Shown here: positions 21,880 to 34,509 of the stretch, in pieces
How positions within the stretch are numbered: position 1 is the stretch's first letter
How the letters are laid out: every line of letters starts with the position of its first letter
NCBI RefSeq assembly: GCF_019279795.1
Contig: NC_056743.1
Span: 928,538,694-928,602,693 of the forward strand
Direction of reading: 5' to 3'
Length of the DNA: 64,000 bases
DNA from: Protopterus annectens
Taxonomy: Eukaryota; Chordata; Ceratodontiformes; Protopteridae
Notes under the pieces: generated by a model
Databases searched by the model: none
What the model saw: only the letters and a program-made list of their open reading frames with translations
Told to the model about the DNA's origin: nothing
Position numbers and translations under genes: made by a program

Positions 21880-24200
21880 AATTCAGCCAGGCTTCTGGGT
21901 ACAGCGATAGCCTCCCCCCGAATGCCTCCAGAGGCTTACAGTCGGGCCTCCTTTCAGGAGCGCTGGAAGGGACGACCAGAGACTGTACCTCTGTCTCCCT
22001 GGTTCTGCTGACCCTGTGCTGCGTGGATGGCATCTTCCATTGTTATTTCCCCCTCTGCCCCTGGGGGAAGGATCACCACGAGGGTCAGATAAGGCTCCTT
22101 CGGACTTCAGGAACCACATTTTTCTGCTCTTTTGACCTTTAGCATAAGTTCTGGTAGGGGCAGAAAAACAGACTCCAATGGCAGATAGAGTCTTATTATC
22201 TTGTTTGCTCCTGGTGAGAGTTTCTTTCACTTTCAGGCCAAACAAGGGACGAGCCATCAAAGGGGGCGTCAATGAAGGAAGATCTGAAGGGTTCGGCAAA
22301 CTCGCAAAGGCGCATCCTGGTATGTCTCCAAAGAGCTATTCCTGTGCCTGCTGCCCTGCTTGCTCCATTGGCTGCATAGGAAATGAGGTGCATGGAGGAG
22401 TTAGTGATGGAGGTTAAGGTTGCCAGCTGACAATCTTATCAGATAAATCCTGGGCTGTAGCACCTTGTAGGGTATCTCCCAGCTATTTTAGCAGATTCTT
22501 CTGAAGTCGGGTGAAATGTGTCAAATAATTCAGCGACCGAAAGGTAAAGGACGCTGAGGAAAAAGTATGCTTCCCGTACCTGTCCATCATGCAAGACTCC
22601 TTGTTTGGTGGATGGACAGATGCTGAAGTTTCAGCTAACTCCTTTGTGGCCGCAGCCATCACCATCTCATCTACTGGAACTCTCTTAATTAGATACTGTC
22701 GGTCCTCTGGGGCAGTAATAAATTTATTTGGCCTCAGCGGAATGGGGTCCACTGATTCTGGAGAGTCCCACACCTTCAGGCTCACTACACCCAGGAGAAA
22801 GTCGAAAGGTGGAGACATCCAAGAGGTGGAGAGATGAGAGCCAAATGCCTCCAGGTATACAGACTCATCTTCAGAAGGGGAAAAGGACTTCCAGACACTT
22901 CTGCTTAAGGATTTCCAGGATGTCTGAAAAGGAGACATCCTCAGAGGGCAACCGTGGGGACCCTTCTGAATCCTCCAAGTCAGTATCAGAAGTGACAGAC
23001 TAAGGGGAGTCTTCTACGTGCTTCCTCTTACACTGCCTCTTCTGCGGGACCTCCTCGGGCAGATGTTCCTGGGAGGTATCAGAAGAGGATATTCCACCCA
23101 GTGGGGTTTCCTGGGGAACAGGCTCTCTACTCTGGGGGTGATGGAGGGATGATAAAGAGGTGAACACCGGTCCCTTGGGGGGGAAGAGAGGCTAGAGCCG
23201 AAGGTGGTGCAGACTCAGTGGAGAGCACACACTGCATCACCTTGAAGGCACCGCAGTCCTGGGCCGAGAGAGAGACTCCGGCCCGAAAAGCTGGGAGATC
23301 TCTGCGGCACCGAGGAGGGTGGCTCCAAGGCTGATGTGGGAGCCAAACTCACCTGAGCTGATGCGCAGAGTGGGAGAGCCGGTTCCGACATGGGTCCGAC
23401 TCGACTCTCTCCCCTGAAGCCGACAAGGGAGTGTCGGCCCCCCGATCCCTCGATGGAAGACAGCATCAAAGAGATCAAAGCAGACATTGGAGCCGAGATA
23501 TCAGTAGTGATTACTGGCTCCGGTGGTTCCAGCACAACGACTTCCATACTCTCTGGCTCCAAACTCGTCTGAGACGGAGAAGGAACTGACGATAGGGTAG
23601 GTACAGTTGTCGGCTCCACGATCCGATGGGCTTGAAAGAATTTCTGCTAAGGCCCGGGTCTGGAGCAGCCTCTTCATGACCAGCTCCACATCATCATCCG
23701 ACAATCTGGAGGATCAAGAGGAATGGCTTGAAGACTTGTGGCTATCTGCCACAGACTGTAGCAAAGGACATTGTGGCACCAAATGGACAGGCTCCAAAGA
23801 TGGTGACCGACTCCTTTTTCGGCTCTGCAACGGTTCCGAAGAGACAGATGGACCCGAGGGAGGGCCAAACTTGTCGGAACCAGAAGTATTCAAATCTAAG
23901 GATACTGTAACTTTGAAACTGCTTGACGGCTCAAACAACAGAGCCGACGAAGCAGACTTTTTTGATTTTTTCCAGTTTTGAAGTCTGAGTACCATCATCC
24001 ACTTTCAACAAGGCCCTTATTTTTCCTCTCCTGTAAGACCCTGGCACTGAAACTATGACAAACGGAGCAGGAGTCTTGGAGATGGACAGGTCTTGGTCAA
24101 CAGACACAACTTGGGTGTCCGTCCATTATGGACATTTTTTGAGTGCATGAATCGCACTTTTTAAATCCAGATTTATGTTCTTTAACAGATTCTTTCAACA
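21880..24200 (-). pseudogene. DIRS-C gag
   Basis: The N-terminal cysteine motif is visible at about 24150-24085 (KKCDSCTQKM...H..CVC), the counterpart of CISCGK..H..CIPC in DIRS-B. A long Ser/Pro/Glu-rich acidic middle part follows (23998-23215). Then come a domain at 22938-22483 (KRVPVDEMVMAAATKELAE), LISYAANGASRAAGTGIALW at 22390-22330 (corresponding to DAVQASSRVAATGSVLRR in DIRS-B), and a Gly/Arg-rich tail near 22050. Many frame changes. Confidence 0.7.
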
Positions 24201-24654
24201 TATTTAACTGTCAAAAAAACAACTAACACAACAGTGCAAAAACTTTAACTATTAAAAAAAAAAGTTAAGCAAGATAGAAAGGTATTTATTATTATTATTT
24301 TTTTATACAAGGAAGGATAGGGAGGAGAAGTCCCTAAATTAAATGACAATCTCCTCCAACCCGAAGAGATGTCTCTAATTTAAATGGTGACTCCTTAAGG
24401 GGGAAAGGGAAGGTGAAAGAATCCTCTGAAACAGATTCTGTAACTAGAAAAAAGGGGAAAGAGAAAAGACAAATCCTAAAAAGCAGCCGCAAAAGGAAAA
24501 ATAGCCAAAATATGAAAAACACCCCAAAAAAAAGGGCACTGTACTATAAATGGGACAGGAAAAATAGGATGTAACAGTAAGTTTTTAAGAGAAGTAATAC
24601 CAAAATAGAGTATAAAATAGAGTATAATATTAAATTTTACTAGCCTGAGCCAGT

Positions 24655-24826
24655 AAAGACAATCCCGAAGCTTCAAGCGGCAAACGAGATCTGGGGAACA
24701 GCCGCTAAGCACCATGAGATAGGTTATAGCCTTGAGATAGTAGAAGCTCTCAAGCTTTAGTATATGGCCAAGTTCGGCTCCAAACACAACCAGCAAGAAT
24801 GAAGGCGAGATAGGACAACATAACAT
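24655..24826 (-). repeat. DIRS-C 5' inverted terminal repeat
   Basis: Inverted counterpart of 18566-18740. The outer end (24783-24826) is represented in the ICR. The leader between 24200 and 24655 shows no gene. Confidence 0.85.
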
Positions 24827-25310
24827 CACTTGCTTCTTCAAGGTGAAAAGTTAATGTTTTTTTGAAAGCATACATGTTGTTTTTCATATCTGGAAGGAGA
24901 ATAAAGATAAAAAAGAAGTGACACCAATTAATGTAAAGAGTATCACAGGCAATAACATGCATTTTAGCATGGACAACCTTAGTTTTAGGTTAATTATGGC
25001 CGGTGTTTGCAGCTGTCTATTTGTAAAACTGTTTCTACAGTATTAGGACAGTTAAACTTTATTACTTGCAAATGTACATAGCTTTGTACATTAAATTAGG
25101 CCAACAAGTTATGTTGGTATTCTGGGGTGTGTTTTTTGTTTGAGGGTTTTCATTACAATAAAAAGTGTTGTAAAATGCAACATAGGTTCCAATGCTGCTG
25201 AAAAAAATGCATAAAGGATCAAGCTGCCAAACATTAGTAGGTGCATGCATCATAAAAGCTGGAAACAGACATTTAAAAAACTGTCATATGTAAGAGCTGG
25301 GAATAAGGAC
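24827..25310. other. No recognisable feature
   Basis: Between DIRS-C and the start of L1-like ORF2 traces. Possibly L1 sequence between the two ORFs. Nothing supported. Confidence 0.3.
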
Positions 25311-27284
25311 TTCTTATGATAATGGCAATACTTTCCATATTATCTTGGAATGTGAACGGTCTCACAGGGGTAGACAAAAAAGCAAAGAATATTTAGTTAT
25401 ATTAAGAAATCCACAGTGCAAATAGTAATGCTACAGAAAACACATTTAGAAAGAAATCAGCATGTGAATTTGACAAAGAAAAGCTGAATATCGGGGACAA
25501 AGGAAACAGACAGTAATGCCACTAATTGCTAGAGGGCTCTATTAGTAACAGAAGAGGAAAAAATACAATATAATGGTATTTGTAAGTAGCAAGTGGCTAT
25601 TGGCAAGGAAGGAGGATTATGCGGTCATGTACTTATATTCCACCTAAAACTGCTATTATGAAGATTAAAAAATTGTGGGAGAAAAAAAAAAGCTTTCAGC
25701 AGGAAATATCACTTATAGGTTGGGAATGGAATTTGATTTGCATCAATGATGATGCATCTGGGAGCCTAGAAGGGAAAATATAATATAAAAGGGTAGACTT
25801 CTGAAGAATTCGATAGTAGGAACTCCGCGAGAATTTACATATTATTCCCCAAGGTAAAATAACTGGGCTAGATTTCAGATCATGCGTCAATAATTACTAA
25901 GACAGAAATGCAAAGTAATGAAGTAAAGATGAGACACTGGCACTTCCCCACCTACCTGTTAAAAAGGGTGGAATTTAAGGAATGGATACTGGAAATTATT
26001 TGGGAGTTATTAGGGAAAATGGAAAATATTCTAGAAGTTACTGCTAGTGAGTGTGGTAAAATAAAGTGGAGTTTAAAAACAGAGTAGAAATAAAAGAAAA
26101 AAGATATGGTTAAGAAGTAACAGTTACTTAGAGGGGCTGACAAAAGTTAAAGTACTACAGATTAAGAACAGGTGCAATTGCAGAGTGCTAAAGAGAAAAT
26201 AAGGGAGCACCTGGATAACATGCATTGAGAAAGACTGCTAAGTAAATGTTTTTTTGATAATAACTCCATAGCACAAAAACTTTAGGCACAACAATGTAGG
26301 CAACAGAAACTAGAAAGGCTTGTTGTCAAACTGTGGGAGCCCATAAGAAGAAAAATAACCAAAGATCATATACAGGTATTAGAGATATTCTGGAAATTTT
26401 ATGGACATCTGTACAAAGCAGAGAAGTGGGGAAATCAAGAAAAAGCACAAATGGAAATAATTAAGGAAGATTTAAATACGTTTTTAAATATGTCAAGGGT
26501 AGACGTAGATGAGGCTCAATAATTAACAGTTAAGACAGGAGGAGGTGAGACAAAAAATGGTGCTGTATAACCAATCTGCAGGAGAATCTCCAGGAATATA
26601 TTGTATTCAGGTAAAAGTTAGGAAGCTAGTATGGAAAATAGTAATTTTAACAGTATTTTAATGGGAGTGTAAGTACCAACATCCTGGAAAAAATGTGGTG
26701 TCTGTAATACCTAAAGATGGCAAAGGTCCATCAGATCCAGCTTCATACAGGACCATTTCAATTTAAAAACATGGTTATAAAGTGTTTATGGCTATAATAG
26801 TTAAAAGAGTGGCAAAGGTGCTGCCAAAATTGAAATATATGGATCAATGTGGTTTTGTGGAGGGGAACCAAACATTTAACAACATTAATAGAACAATAAT
26901 GACCCAGAGGGTAGCAGAATGTAAGAAAATACTGCTGTTATTGGGTGGGTCTTGATGCAGAAAAAGCATTCTACAGAGTAAGCTGGGATTTTATGAGTAG
27001 GGCAATGGAAGCACTGCATTTCCTGATAAAATAAATAAGGTTAATTAGGAGGACATACGAGGGACTGGATGCCAAAATCAAACTGGGAGAGTTCCTCATT
27101 GATAAATTGTATCTGAACAGAGGAACCAGACAGGGGTGTCCTCTTTCCCCACTGTTATTTGCTTTACATTTAAAACAGCTGGCAAATAAAATAAGGGACT
27201 CAGAAATTCAGGGACATAATTAGTACGGTATTCAAGAAAATATGGCTTTATTTGCAGGCAACATTATTTTGCAACTGATAAAAC
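25311..27284 (+). pseudogene. L1/Tx1-like ORF2: endonuclease and reverse transcriptase
   Basis: The start reads ILSWNVNGLTG (25340-25375), the conserved first block of the L1-type apurinic endonuclease. RT motifs appear at 26945-27290: LDAEKAFYRVSWDFM (motif A), RGTRQGCPLSPLLFAL (motif B) and ALFAGNIILQL in place of the catalytic FADD block, i.e. the aspartates are lost. Many stops. Homologous to the second copy at 44140-46550. Confidence 0.8.
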
Positions 27285-27293
27285 CAGAAAAGG

Positions 27294-27946
27294 GGGTTCA
27301 GGCACCTAGGCAGCAAGACATTTCCCTGTGGTTCATTTGACTGGGGAAACATGGCTGAAGTGACATTCAGCTGCAGAGAAATATGGCTGTTTGCAAATTC
27401 CCTGTGGGCAAAGAGAAGCACACACTGCCATGCTCACAGCTTTAATAGCCAAATGTATGGCAGCAGAAGAAGTAATAAGTGCTGTGCTCAGTGTACATTA
27501 CATACTTACATAACTATAACATGTGTAAGTGTGCTACAGCATGGAGGAAATCCGGCAGACTACTATAGTCACATTTATGCTCCAGTATGCATTTTAGGTA
27601 ATGTTCCCTAGACACTGTGAAGGGGGTGGTGGTCCACACACTCCAATTATAAAGGCACTGTCCATTGTGCACTGCATTTTTACTGCCACTGACATGCTCT
27701 CTGGCCAGCCTGCTGCTGATGCCTGCCATATTGCCTGCTGTCTCATGTTCCTCTGGGGACCATGGACATTGTTTTCCCCCTGTGCATTTAGTTATTAAAG
27801 CTGTGGACATGGCAGTGTATGCTTCTCTTTGCCCACAGGGAATTTGCAAACAGCCATATTTCTCTGCAGCTGAATGTCACTTCAGCCATGTGTCCCCAGT
27901 CAAATGTACCACAGGGAAATGTCTCGCCGCCTAGGCGCCTGAACCC
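27294..27946. mobile_element. 653-bp non-autonomous DNA transposon with ~200-bp inverted repeats
   Basis: The first ~190 bases (27294-27480) are almost identical to the complement of the last ~190 (27760-27946). The tips are gggttcaggc. The 9-bp cagaaaagg stands directly before (27285-27293) and after (27947-27955), a target-site duplication inside the L1 RT. Long inverted repeats plus a 9-bp duplication are most like Mutator-type elements, but no transposase is present, so the superfamily is inference. The short frames inside are not genes. Confidence 0.85.
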
Positions 27947-27955
27947 CAGAAAAGG

Positions 27956-28194
27956 GCATGTCAGTGTTGTGGAACATTCTGAGACATTTCTGGGTTATTT
28001 TTTGGTTTTGGTTAAATTGATTAAGATAAAACAAAAGCTATAGCTGTAAACTATGAACCCAAACAAGAAATGATTCAGCAATACACATTTATAGGGACAT
28101 GATTAAGTATTTAGGAGTATGGGTTAAAAAGGATGCTGTTATAGCAGCTAAGGATATGAGGGAAGAGACTAAACAAAAGTTACTAGTTAAACGT
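27956..28194 (+). pseudogene. L1/Tx1-like ORF2, post-RT fragment
   Basis: Contains KYLGVWVKKDA (about 28105-28137), matching the IKYLGI-like block found after the RT of L1 elements. It is bounded by the DNA transposon on the left and the L2-like LINE on the right. Confidence 0.6.
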
Positions 28195-29876
28195 TTTTTT
28201 CTTTTACAAAACCTGTGCCAGTGCTTTTCCCTCTATAGGGCAGTTGGTACCAAGGTCTCCCTTCCAATAGCTTTGTAGCACTATCATGAGGTAAATGACT
28301 ACATTCAAGCTTTCAAAGCAATGCAAGTATTTTCTTACGCTATTACTGTCCCTTATTTAGATAGACTTAACATCAAACATCTAGGCAGACTGCCTCTCTA
28401 ATGGGTAAACTAAATATTTGTTGTAACGAGCTGGATACATCCTATGCTCCTAGTGACTGGACCCTCAGGATATGCTGCAGTTTGCCTTTTACTACTGAAG
28501 GGCTATTAGACTTGAGACATTCAGTAAGCATGCTTATATATGACTGTGTGTATTCATAGCATACTGATTAGACTAGCTTGTTTTGACTTTACAAGTGTTG
28601 GTTTTATTTAGACTTGTTGCTAGTACTTTCAGTTCGAAATTGCTGCTTAACTAAAGGTCCAGGTCTTTTTAGATGTACATATATAATAAATTTTATTATA
28701 TATCTTAGAGTAAGTTTTTGTACACTGCTGCCTAACTGACTCAGTATCCGTGGATATTTTAACCTTGCCTACTACTATTCGTGAAGGTTTCTTTTGTGCA
28801 AATACTGTGTAGCACTATATTTTGTTGTTTAACACCTGCTGCTTTTACTGGTACATGTGCTTATATTGCTCTGTTTCCTTAACATTTTTCTCTCTACTTC
28901 TCTTCAAGCGTGCAACCCTCCTGCTAGTGTTAACCCCCCAGCTTCAGTGTCCTGCTGTCTACCAGATGCCCTGAGATAATCTTCAGCAAAGTTTCTGATA
29001 CCTCCACCCAGTATAGGGAAAAGAGCCTTGTCCTCCTATGCTGTATTGCCTTTGAGACGCATAGAAAATACTTTTTGGAAGTATGTGTATAATACTTCTT
29101 ACAGCCTAATTGAACTATAGCCTGTCTTAATTATGTTTAAGTGAACGCTCCCTGCCAGGACAACCAACAGCTATAGCCTCCTAATCTTTACCCTTATATT
29201 CCCCATTTAGCCTCCCTGCTGAATTGCCCCCCCGTCATTTTATCTACTTATTTACTTTTTTTCTTTCTCCTATTTCCCCACTTTTACGCTTTTGTTCGCC
29301 TAGAGGTGAGCCTTATTATATAGTATCTACTGTGAGCACTAGAGGGTAGTAGTACCATTTTATTCCCCAATTCTTACTTGCTGTAAGCTTTTAGTAATTA
29401 AACTAGTTTCTGACTCTTTCTGCCTCAGTTACCTCCTATACCTTTATCCCTATACTACTGTATCTACCCTTATCTGCTCTCCACTCACTCTACCATCACA
29501 GATACCTTAGAGAATTCACCTCCCTACCTTGCTGATTGTTTTTTTCCCTCTGCACTGGTCATCTTAGCTCTACTCCACTCCATTTGCCCTGCCGGCCCAC
29601 TCCGCTATCCTACCCTACCCTCAATTCCCACTCACCCCTAGTGGTCCCACACTTATACTTCCTAAACTACACCCTCTCCCCTACCCTACCTATCCCGCTG
29701 CTTCAACCAATCTAGACAACCTAACACCCCTCCTCTACTGCCTATCTACTTATTCCAACTTTCTCCAATACCTTTACCCTAACTACTTTTCCCTATTCTT
29801 TTTCCCTTACAATTCTTCCTTCTAAGACTTTACCTACTACCAATTCTACTTTTCTCTTATCCCTGCCCAATCTTTT
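28195..29876 (+). other. 5' region of L2-like LINE, pyrimidine-rich
   Basis: No reading frame. From about 29140 to 29870 the plus strand is very rich in C and T, in many short ccctac/cctaccc-like blocks. It probably contains the LINE promoter and 5' UTR, but no specific site can be named. Confidence 0.5.
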
Positions 29877-30374
29877 TTGCAGTTGCAAAAGCAACCTTGT
29901 TGCAGCTGCACAGGTAATCCTAGTAATATGCCTACAACAAATAAAGCTCTCCAAACTAAGTTAATACTCATAGCCATACTTATACCAGTACTGACTTCTG
30001 CCTATCTCCTCACCTCCTTTGAAAACGTGAAATATTCCCACTACAACTACTCTCAAAAAGAAACAGCCATTCAAAACTCTACCCTTATCCATTTTCAAAT
30101 AAATATTACATCCACTCCCTGCTACCTGCTAGCCAAATACCATCGCCTCACACACATTAAATTCCATAACTCCACTGTAAGGAAATTAAAATATCTAACC
30201 AGGTTCATCTACAACCCAGTTTCTAGACTAAAAGCTCCCACCTTAAAAGATGGTGACATCCACCCCCAACCCAGGCCCAACCAATGTTTCCATAGTAACA
30301 ACTCACAGCACCACTCCCTCTACCCTACCTACCTTGACCAGTCTCTCCAACTCCTTATTAATAGGACATCTTAA
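29877..30374 (+). CDS. L2-like LINE N-terminal ORF with 2A-like end
   Basis: A 165-codon frame without known domain. It has a hydrophobic stretch (LILIAILIPVLTSAYLL, residues ~30-46) that could be membrane-associated. Its end carries KDGDIHPQPRP. In the neighbouring frame the same bases (30250 on) read STPNPGPT, so the ancestral sequence was of the GDIHPNPGP kind, as often seen before the endonuclease of L2-type elements and similar to 2A skipping peptides. A one-base change in the C run at 30262-30266 separates the two frames. Confidence 0.5.
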   Translation: MQLQKQPCCSCTGNPSNMPTTNKALQTKLILIAILIPVLTSAYLLTSFENVKYSHYNYSQKETAIQNSTLIHFQINITSTPCYLLAKYHRLTHIKFHNSTVRKLKYLTRFIYNPVSRLKAPTLKDGDIHPQPRPNQCFHSNNSQHHSLYPTYLDQSLQLLINRTS

Positions 30375-33164
30375 TATCCACGGTATTAACAACAAAGTTG
30401 TCCATCTCCATGCCCTTCTTGACATTCATTCCTTTGATATTTTCTGTCTTACAGACACTTGGCTAAAACCAGGAACTAAGGACATTGAGATAATTCCCCC
30501 AGGTTATAATATAGTGAGACTTCACCGCATGAAACGTAAGGGTGGAGGAGTAGCCCTTCTATTTAAAACTGGATTATAGATCTCAATACCCTACATCCTT
30601 CCCCCGAAGATAGTAAGGTGGAAGTCCTTATCTCTAGACTTCAACTCAATACTTGCAAATCCCTAAACATCATCTGTATCTACCTACCTCCTGGTAATGG
30701 CAACACTGCTATAGAGGAGATTCTAAGCTGGGTATCTACTACTAATCCACAAAAAAACAATTATACTAGATGACTTCAATACTGACTGGAAGTGCGTCAA
30801 TACTGACAACCTTTCCTCACATATTAATCTTCATGGATTCAGTCAAACAATCTTCACTGCTACTAGAATTAACAAACCAAACAAAAAACAGAGCATCTTA
30901 GATTGGATTCTTATTAACAGACAAGAAACTTATAAAGTAGGAATGTTGCCTGATGATGTAAGTGATCATACTTTAACTTACATTAGACAAAAAATGATAT
31001 TCCTAACTCCCCCATGTACAGGATCTCACGGTCCCATAAACACTTTAACCCTGTAATTTTCCAAAATGAACTTAATGCCAGTGACTGGATCCCTCTAAAA
31101 ACTCTCCCACTCGAAGAGCCTGTTAAATATTTCAACACTAAATTCTTAACAATCCTAGATGAACACGCACCCAAATGGTCTATTAGAATGAAGTCTAAGA
31201 CAGCCCCCTGACTGTCAAAATACACTAGACAAAAGATATAGCTGAGGAACAAATCTTAGGCTATGTGGAGAGCTACCAGAACTATCTCTGAGCAACAAAC
31301 CTTTAGACAATTGAGAAATATTACAAAAAAGCCATACTCACTGACAAAAAGAACTACTATTGGAAACTACAGCAAACCCACCATAATAATCCACAAAAGT
31401 TCTGGTCAAGCATAAATAGACTCCTACACCCTGGGCACTCTAGCACACCATCTCCACTAGGAGATAATAATACCCCCCCCAGCAAACTGCCAACGCCTTA
31501 AATACCTTCTTTACAGACACCATACAATCTTTAGCCCGTCAACTATCCACAGACGACGCTAGTCTCCTTGTCTCTTTACCTGATACTCTACCAACTTTCC
31601 AACTACAACCCATCGCTACTTACATCCAAAAAATCATCCAAAAGCTTAAACCATGTACCCCCTCTGCAGACAAGTTACCATCAGAATACTTGCAAAAAGC
31701 AGCTAAATCAGTTGCCTATCCTTTACCCATCCTTATAAATAGAACCATAAATGAGGGAATCATCCCAGACATCTGGAAAATCTCCCACATAATCCCTTTA
31801 CATAAAGGTGGTAACTCTAATGATTATTCCAATTACAGACCCATAGCTCTTATCACCCTCAGCTGAAGTCATAGAAAAATGCATTCATCACCAGCTAATA
31901 GACCACTTAATCCAACACAACATCTTAGTTAACTACCAACATGGCTTTAGACCATTTCATAGTACCACTACAGCTCTACTTTCTTTCACTAACTCCATCA
32001 GCTGTAACCGTAATAACAATAGCCTATCTTCTGCACTCTTTATTGACCTGTCACAAGCTTTAGACATGGTAAACCACCTCCTACTCATAAAGATCCTTGA
32101 ATCCCTCTCTCTAGACACCAAGCCTGTCCTCTGGTTCAAGTCTTACCTTAGCAATGGGCAACAGGCAGTTTTCTGGGAAAATAAGCTATCTTCCCACCTG
32201 CCAGTCTCCCTTGGAGTACATCAGGGCTCCATTCCACGACCTCTTCATTTCTCTTTGGTCATCAATGACCTCCATGTAGCAATCCCTCAAGCCACCTGTA
32301 CACAATATGCAGACGATTCTACGCGCATTTGTTCTGCCAACTCTATATCTGAATTACATTCTCTAACCCAGAAAGTATTCAGCACAGTAGAGGACTGGTT
32401 CTTGAAACGCTGCCTCCTTTTGAAAGCCAAAAAAGACCAAGCTCTTACTCTTTACACCTAACAGTAAGTCCCCCCTTATAGATTTCTCAATCAAATCCAA
32501 TAACGGCACCCTTATATCCCCAGACTGTACCACCAAACTACTAGGAATCACAATTGACAATAACCTCACATTTGATAACCATATTAATAACTCAATTAAA
32601 ACAGTAAATAGAAAAATGGGCTCCTTGTATAAAATAAAACCCTTCTGAACTCCAACATCCAGAGCTATAATTGCCCACTCCCATTTAATCTAGACTCTTC
32701 TTTATGCCTCACCCATACATACGAACCTAAAAAAAAGTAACCTCATCAAACTAGCTAACTCCTATAATAATATAGCCAGATTTGCCACTGGGAACCCATT
32801 TAGAACTCACCATTGTCAGAACCAACAGCAACTAAACTGGCTAGAACTAAAAAACATTTTGATACTCTCCCAACTTACCACTGTTCATAAGATATTTTAC
32901 CAACCAAACAACACCCCAATACTTTCCAACCTTATTACCCCCTATAGGAATCTCAACTTCTTATGCTCCTCTAGCAAACTTCTTGCTAGCATAAGCAAGT
33001 CTAATAACTTGGCTGTTGACTCCTTGTTTTCCAATACTGCTGGAAAAAACTGGAACCTTCTGCCACCGGATCTAACTTTACAACCCTCCCTCCCACTCTT
33101 TAAACAAAGGCTCAGGAAACATCTTAAAACACAATGGTTATGCCCCTACTGCAACCCTGACTAA
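30330..33164 (+). pseudogene. L2-like ORF2: endonuclease and reverse transcriptase
   Basis: The endonuclease begins LIGHLNIHGINNK, with CLTDTWLKPG, and an asparagine/aspartate block (DDFNTDWK near 30770) in the GDFN position. The RT shows IDLSQALDMVNHLLL (motif A), LGVHQGSIPRPLHFSL (motif B, with changes), QYADDSTRI (catalytic YADD) and KLLGITIDNNLTFDNHI. The C-terminus ends AGKNWNLLPPDL ... FKQRLRKHLKTQWL. Frame changes occur near 30575, 31210, 31860 and 32460. Confidence 0.8.
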
Positions 33165-34509
33165 TCTCTATACTGCCTCTTCTCACTAATCAATACTACT
33201 ATACCCCTCTGGAAGTAGTAACTATCAGTAGTAAATTAAATAACTTTGACATGAATGTAAATTTTGCATGTTCTGTACATTACTACAGATATCCTACTGT
33301 AAAGTGACTTACCTATCCTGTAACATTATAGGTAATCAATGCAACTTTCCTCTCCCTAATACTCAGTACTTAATATTGTAATAACCTTTCTTTGTATAAT
33401 TGTGCATGATATATTTGTGTTACTGTATTTCTGTGTTACTAATGGAGCTTTTTTCCCCGGGCCTCTACTGAAAAAGGAAATATATCCAGCTGGACTGGCC
33501 TGGTTAACCAATGTAAAATAAAATAAATAAATAAACTACACACACTGAGAAACCGGAAGCTCTTGCTTATGGCTATGGATAGCAAGATACAAGCAGTAAA
33601 GATGTTTTAATCCCTTTAGTTTTATACCTAGGTGGGGTATTTTTTTTTATCAGAGGAGAAGTTGTGGTTAGTAATTAATAAAGAGTTGAAGGATTTTATC
33701 TGAGAAGGAAAGACGGAAAGAGTCAAGTGGGATAACTTGATCCTTCCAGTGTAACAAGGAGGTTTAGGATTATCTGACTTGACGGGATATTTTACAACTA
33801 CACAGTTATGGCTCTTATATGTAACACAAGCAGAAAGCTACAATTCAAAGTGGAAAGGTATGATGACTAAGTAGGGAGGCAATTCAAGAAATAAGGAAAG
33901 AGTAGGATTTTGGATGCAGATCCTTAAGGAGAATAACAGTCATACAAAATATTATATTCATAAAGTAGCAGAAAGTATACTAGAACTAAGCCAACACGGA
34001 AATGGAGAAATTAAATTCTGTTTGCAGGGATGACTGCAATTAGGGGTACACAACAAGCAAGAGGGTGCTAGAATTTACTGAAGGAAGCTGGCAAAGGAAC
34101 CAAGGTATTGGGAACCAATAATTACAGAGGGGAAAGATAACAGAATGGGAAGAGGTCAAGAAGACATTTGGACTGCAGACTAGAGACTGCCTTCCCCATG
34201 CTATCAGAGTATAAGCGAAGAGAAAGGGATAGGAGAATTCTACATGAAAGACCTGCACTGGTTGAGTTTTTAGTTGAATCTAGAACAGAAGCTGCTGTTA
34301 AAAAGGGATCTAATTAGTAGGGCAAAGAAAATATTGCATGACAACTACAGGAATTAATCAGAGGAAGTAAGAAAAGATTGAGAAAAGAGATTAGATGAGT
34401 AATTCACAAAGAAACAATGGGAGGACATATGTACGTCTCTCAAATATGCAACAAAATCTAGAACATATAGGGTTTTTGCCTTGAAGTGTTTGCATAGGTA
34501 CTTTTATAA

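Larger units (their letters stand above)
18566..24826 (-). mobile_element. DIRS-C: long, decayed DIRS-type retrotransposon
   Basis: A 6.26-kb element read from 24826 to 18566. It has inverted terminal repeats, gag, RT/RNase H/methyltransferase-like region, tyrosine recombinase and an internal complementary region at 18909-19019 matching both outer ends. It belongs to a different subfamily from DIRS-B: the ITRs share no sequence and the proteins are moderately diverged. Multiple stops and frame changes place it older than DIRS-B. Confidence 0.88.
28195..33535 (+). mobile_element. L2-like LINE, long copy
   Basis: A ~5.3-kb element with a pyrimidine-rich 5' region, an ORF1-like frame, an endonuclease-RT ORF and a 3' UTR. 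It ends in an AATAA-type repeat (33512-33535). The same 3' terminus occurs at 14320 and 46877 on the minus strand, which confirms the right border. The left border is placed where L1 homology stops (about 28195). It is inserted in the L1 ORF2. Confidence 0.8.

Noticed and set aside
23607-23981. 124-codon plus-strand frame
   Set aside because: Opposite to the DIRS-C gag and of low complexity (acidic/Ser rich complement). No independent support.
27351-28043. Several 60-110 codon frames
   Set aside because: They lie in the inverted repeats and centre of a 653-bp DNA transposon. The frames mirror each other because of the repeats.
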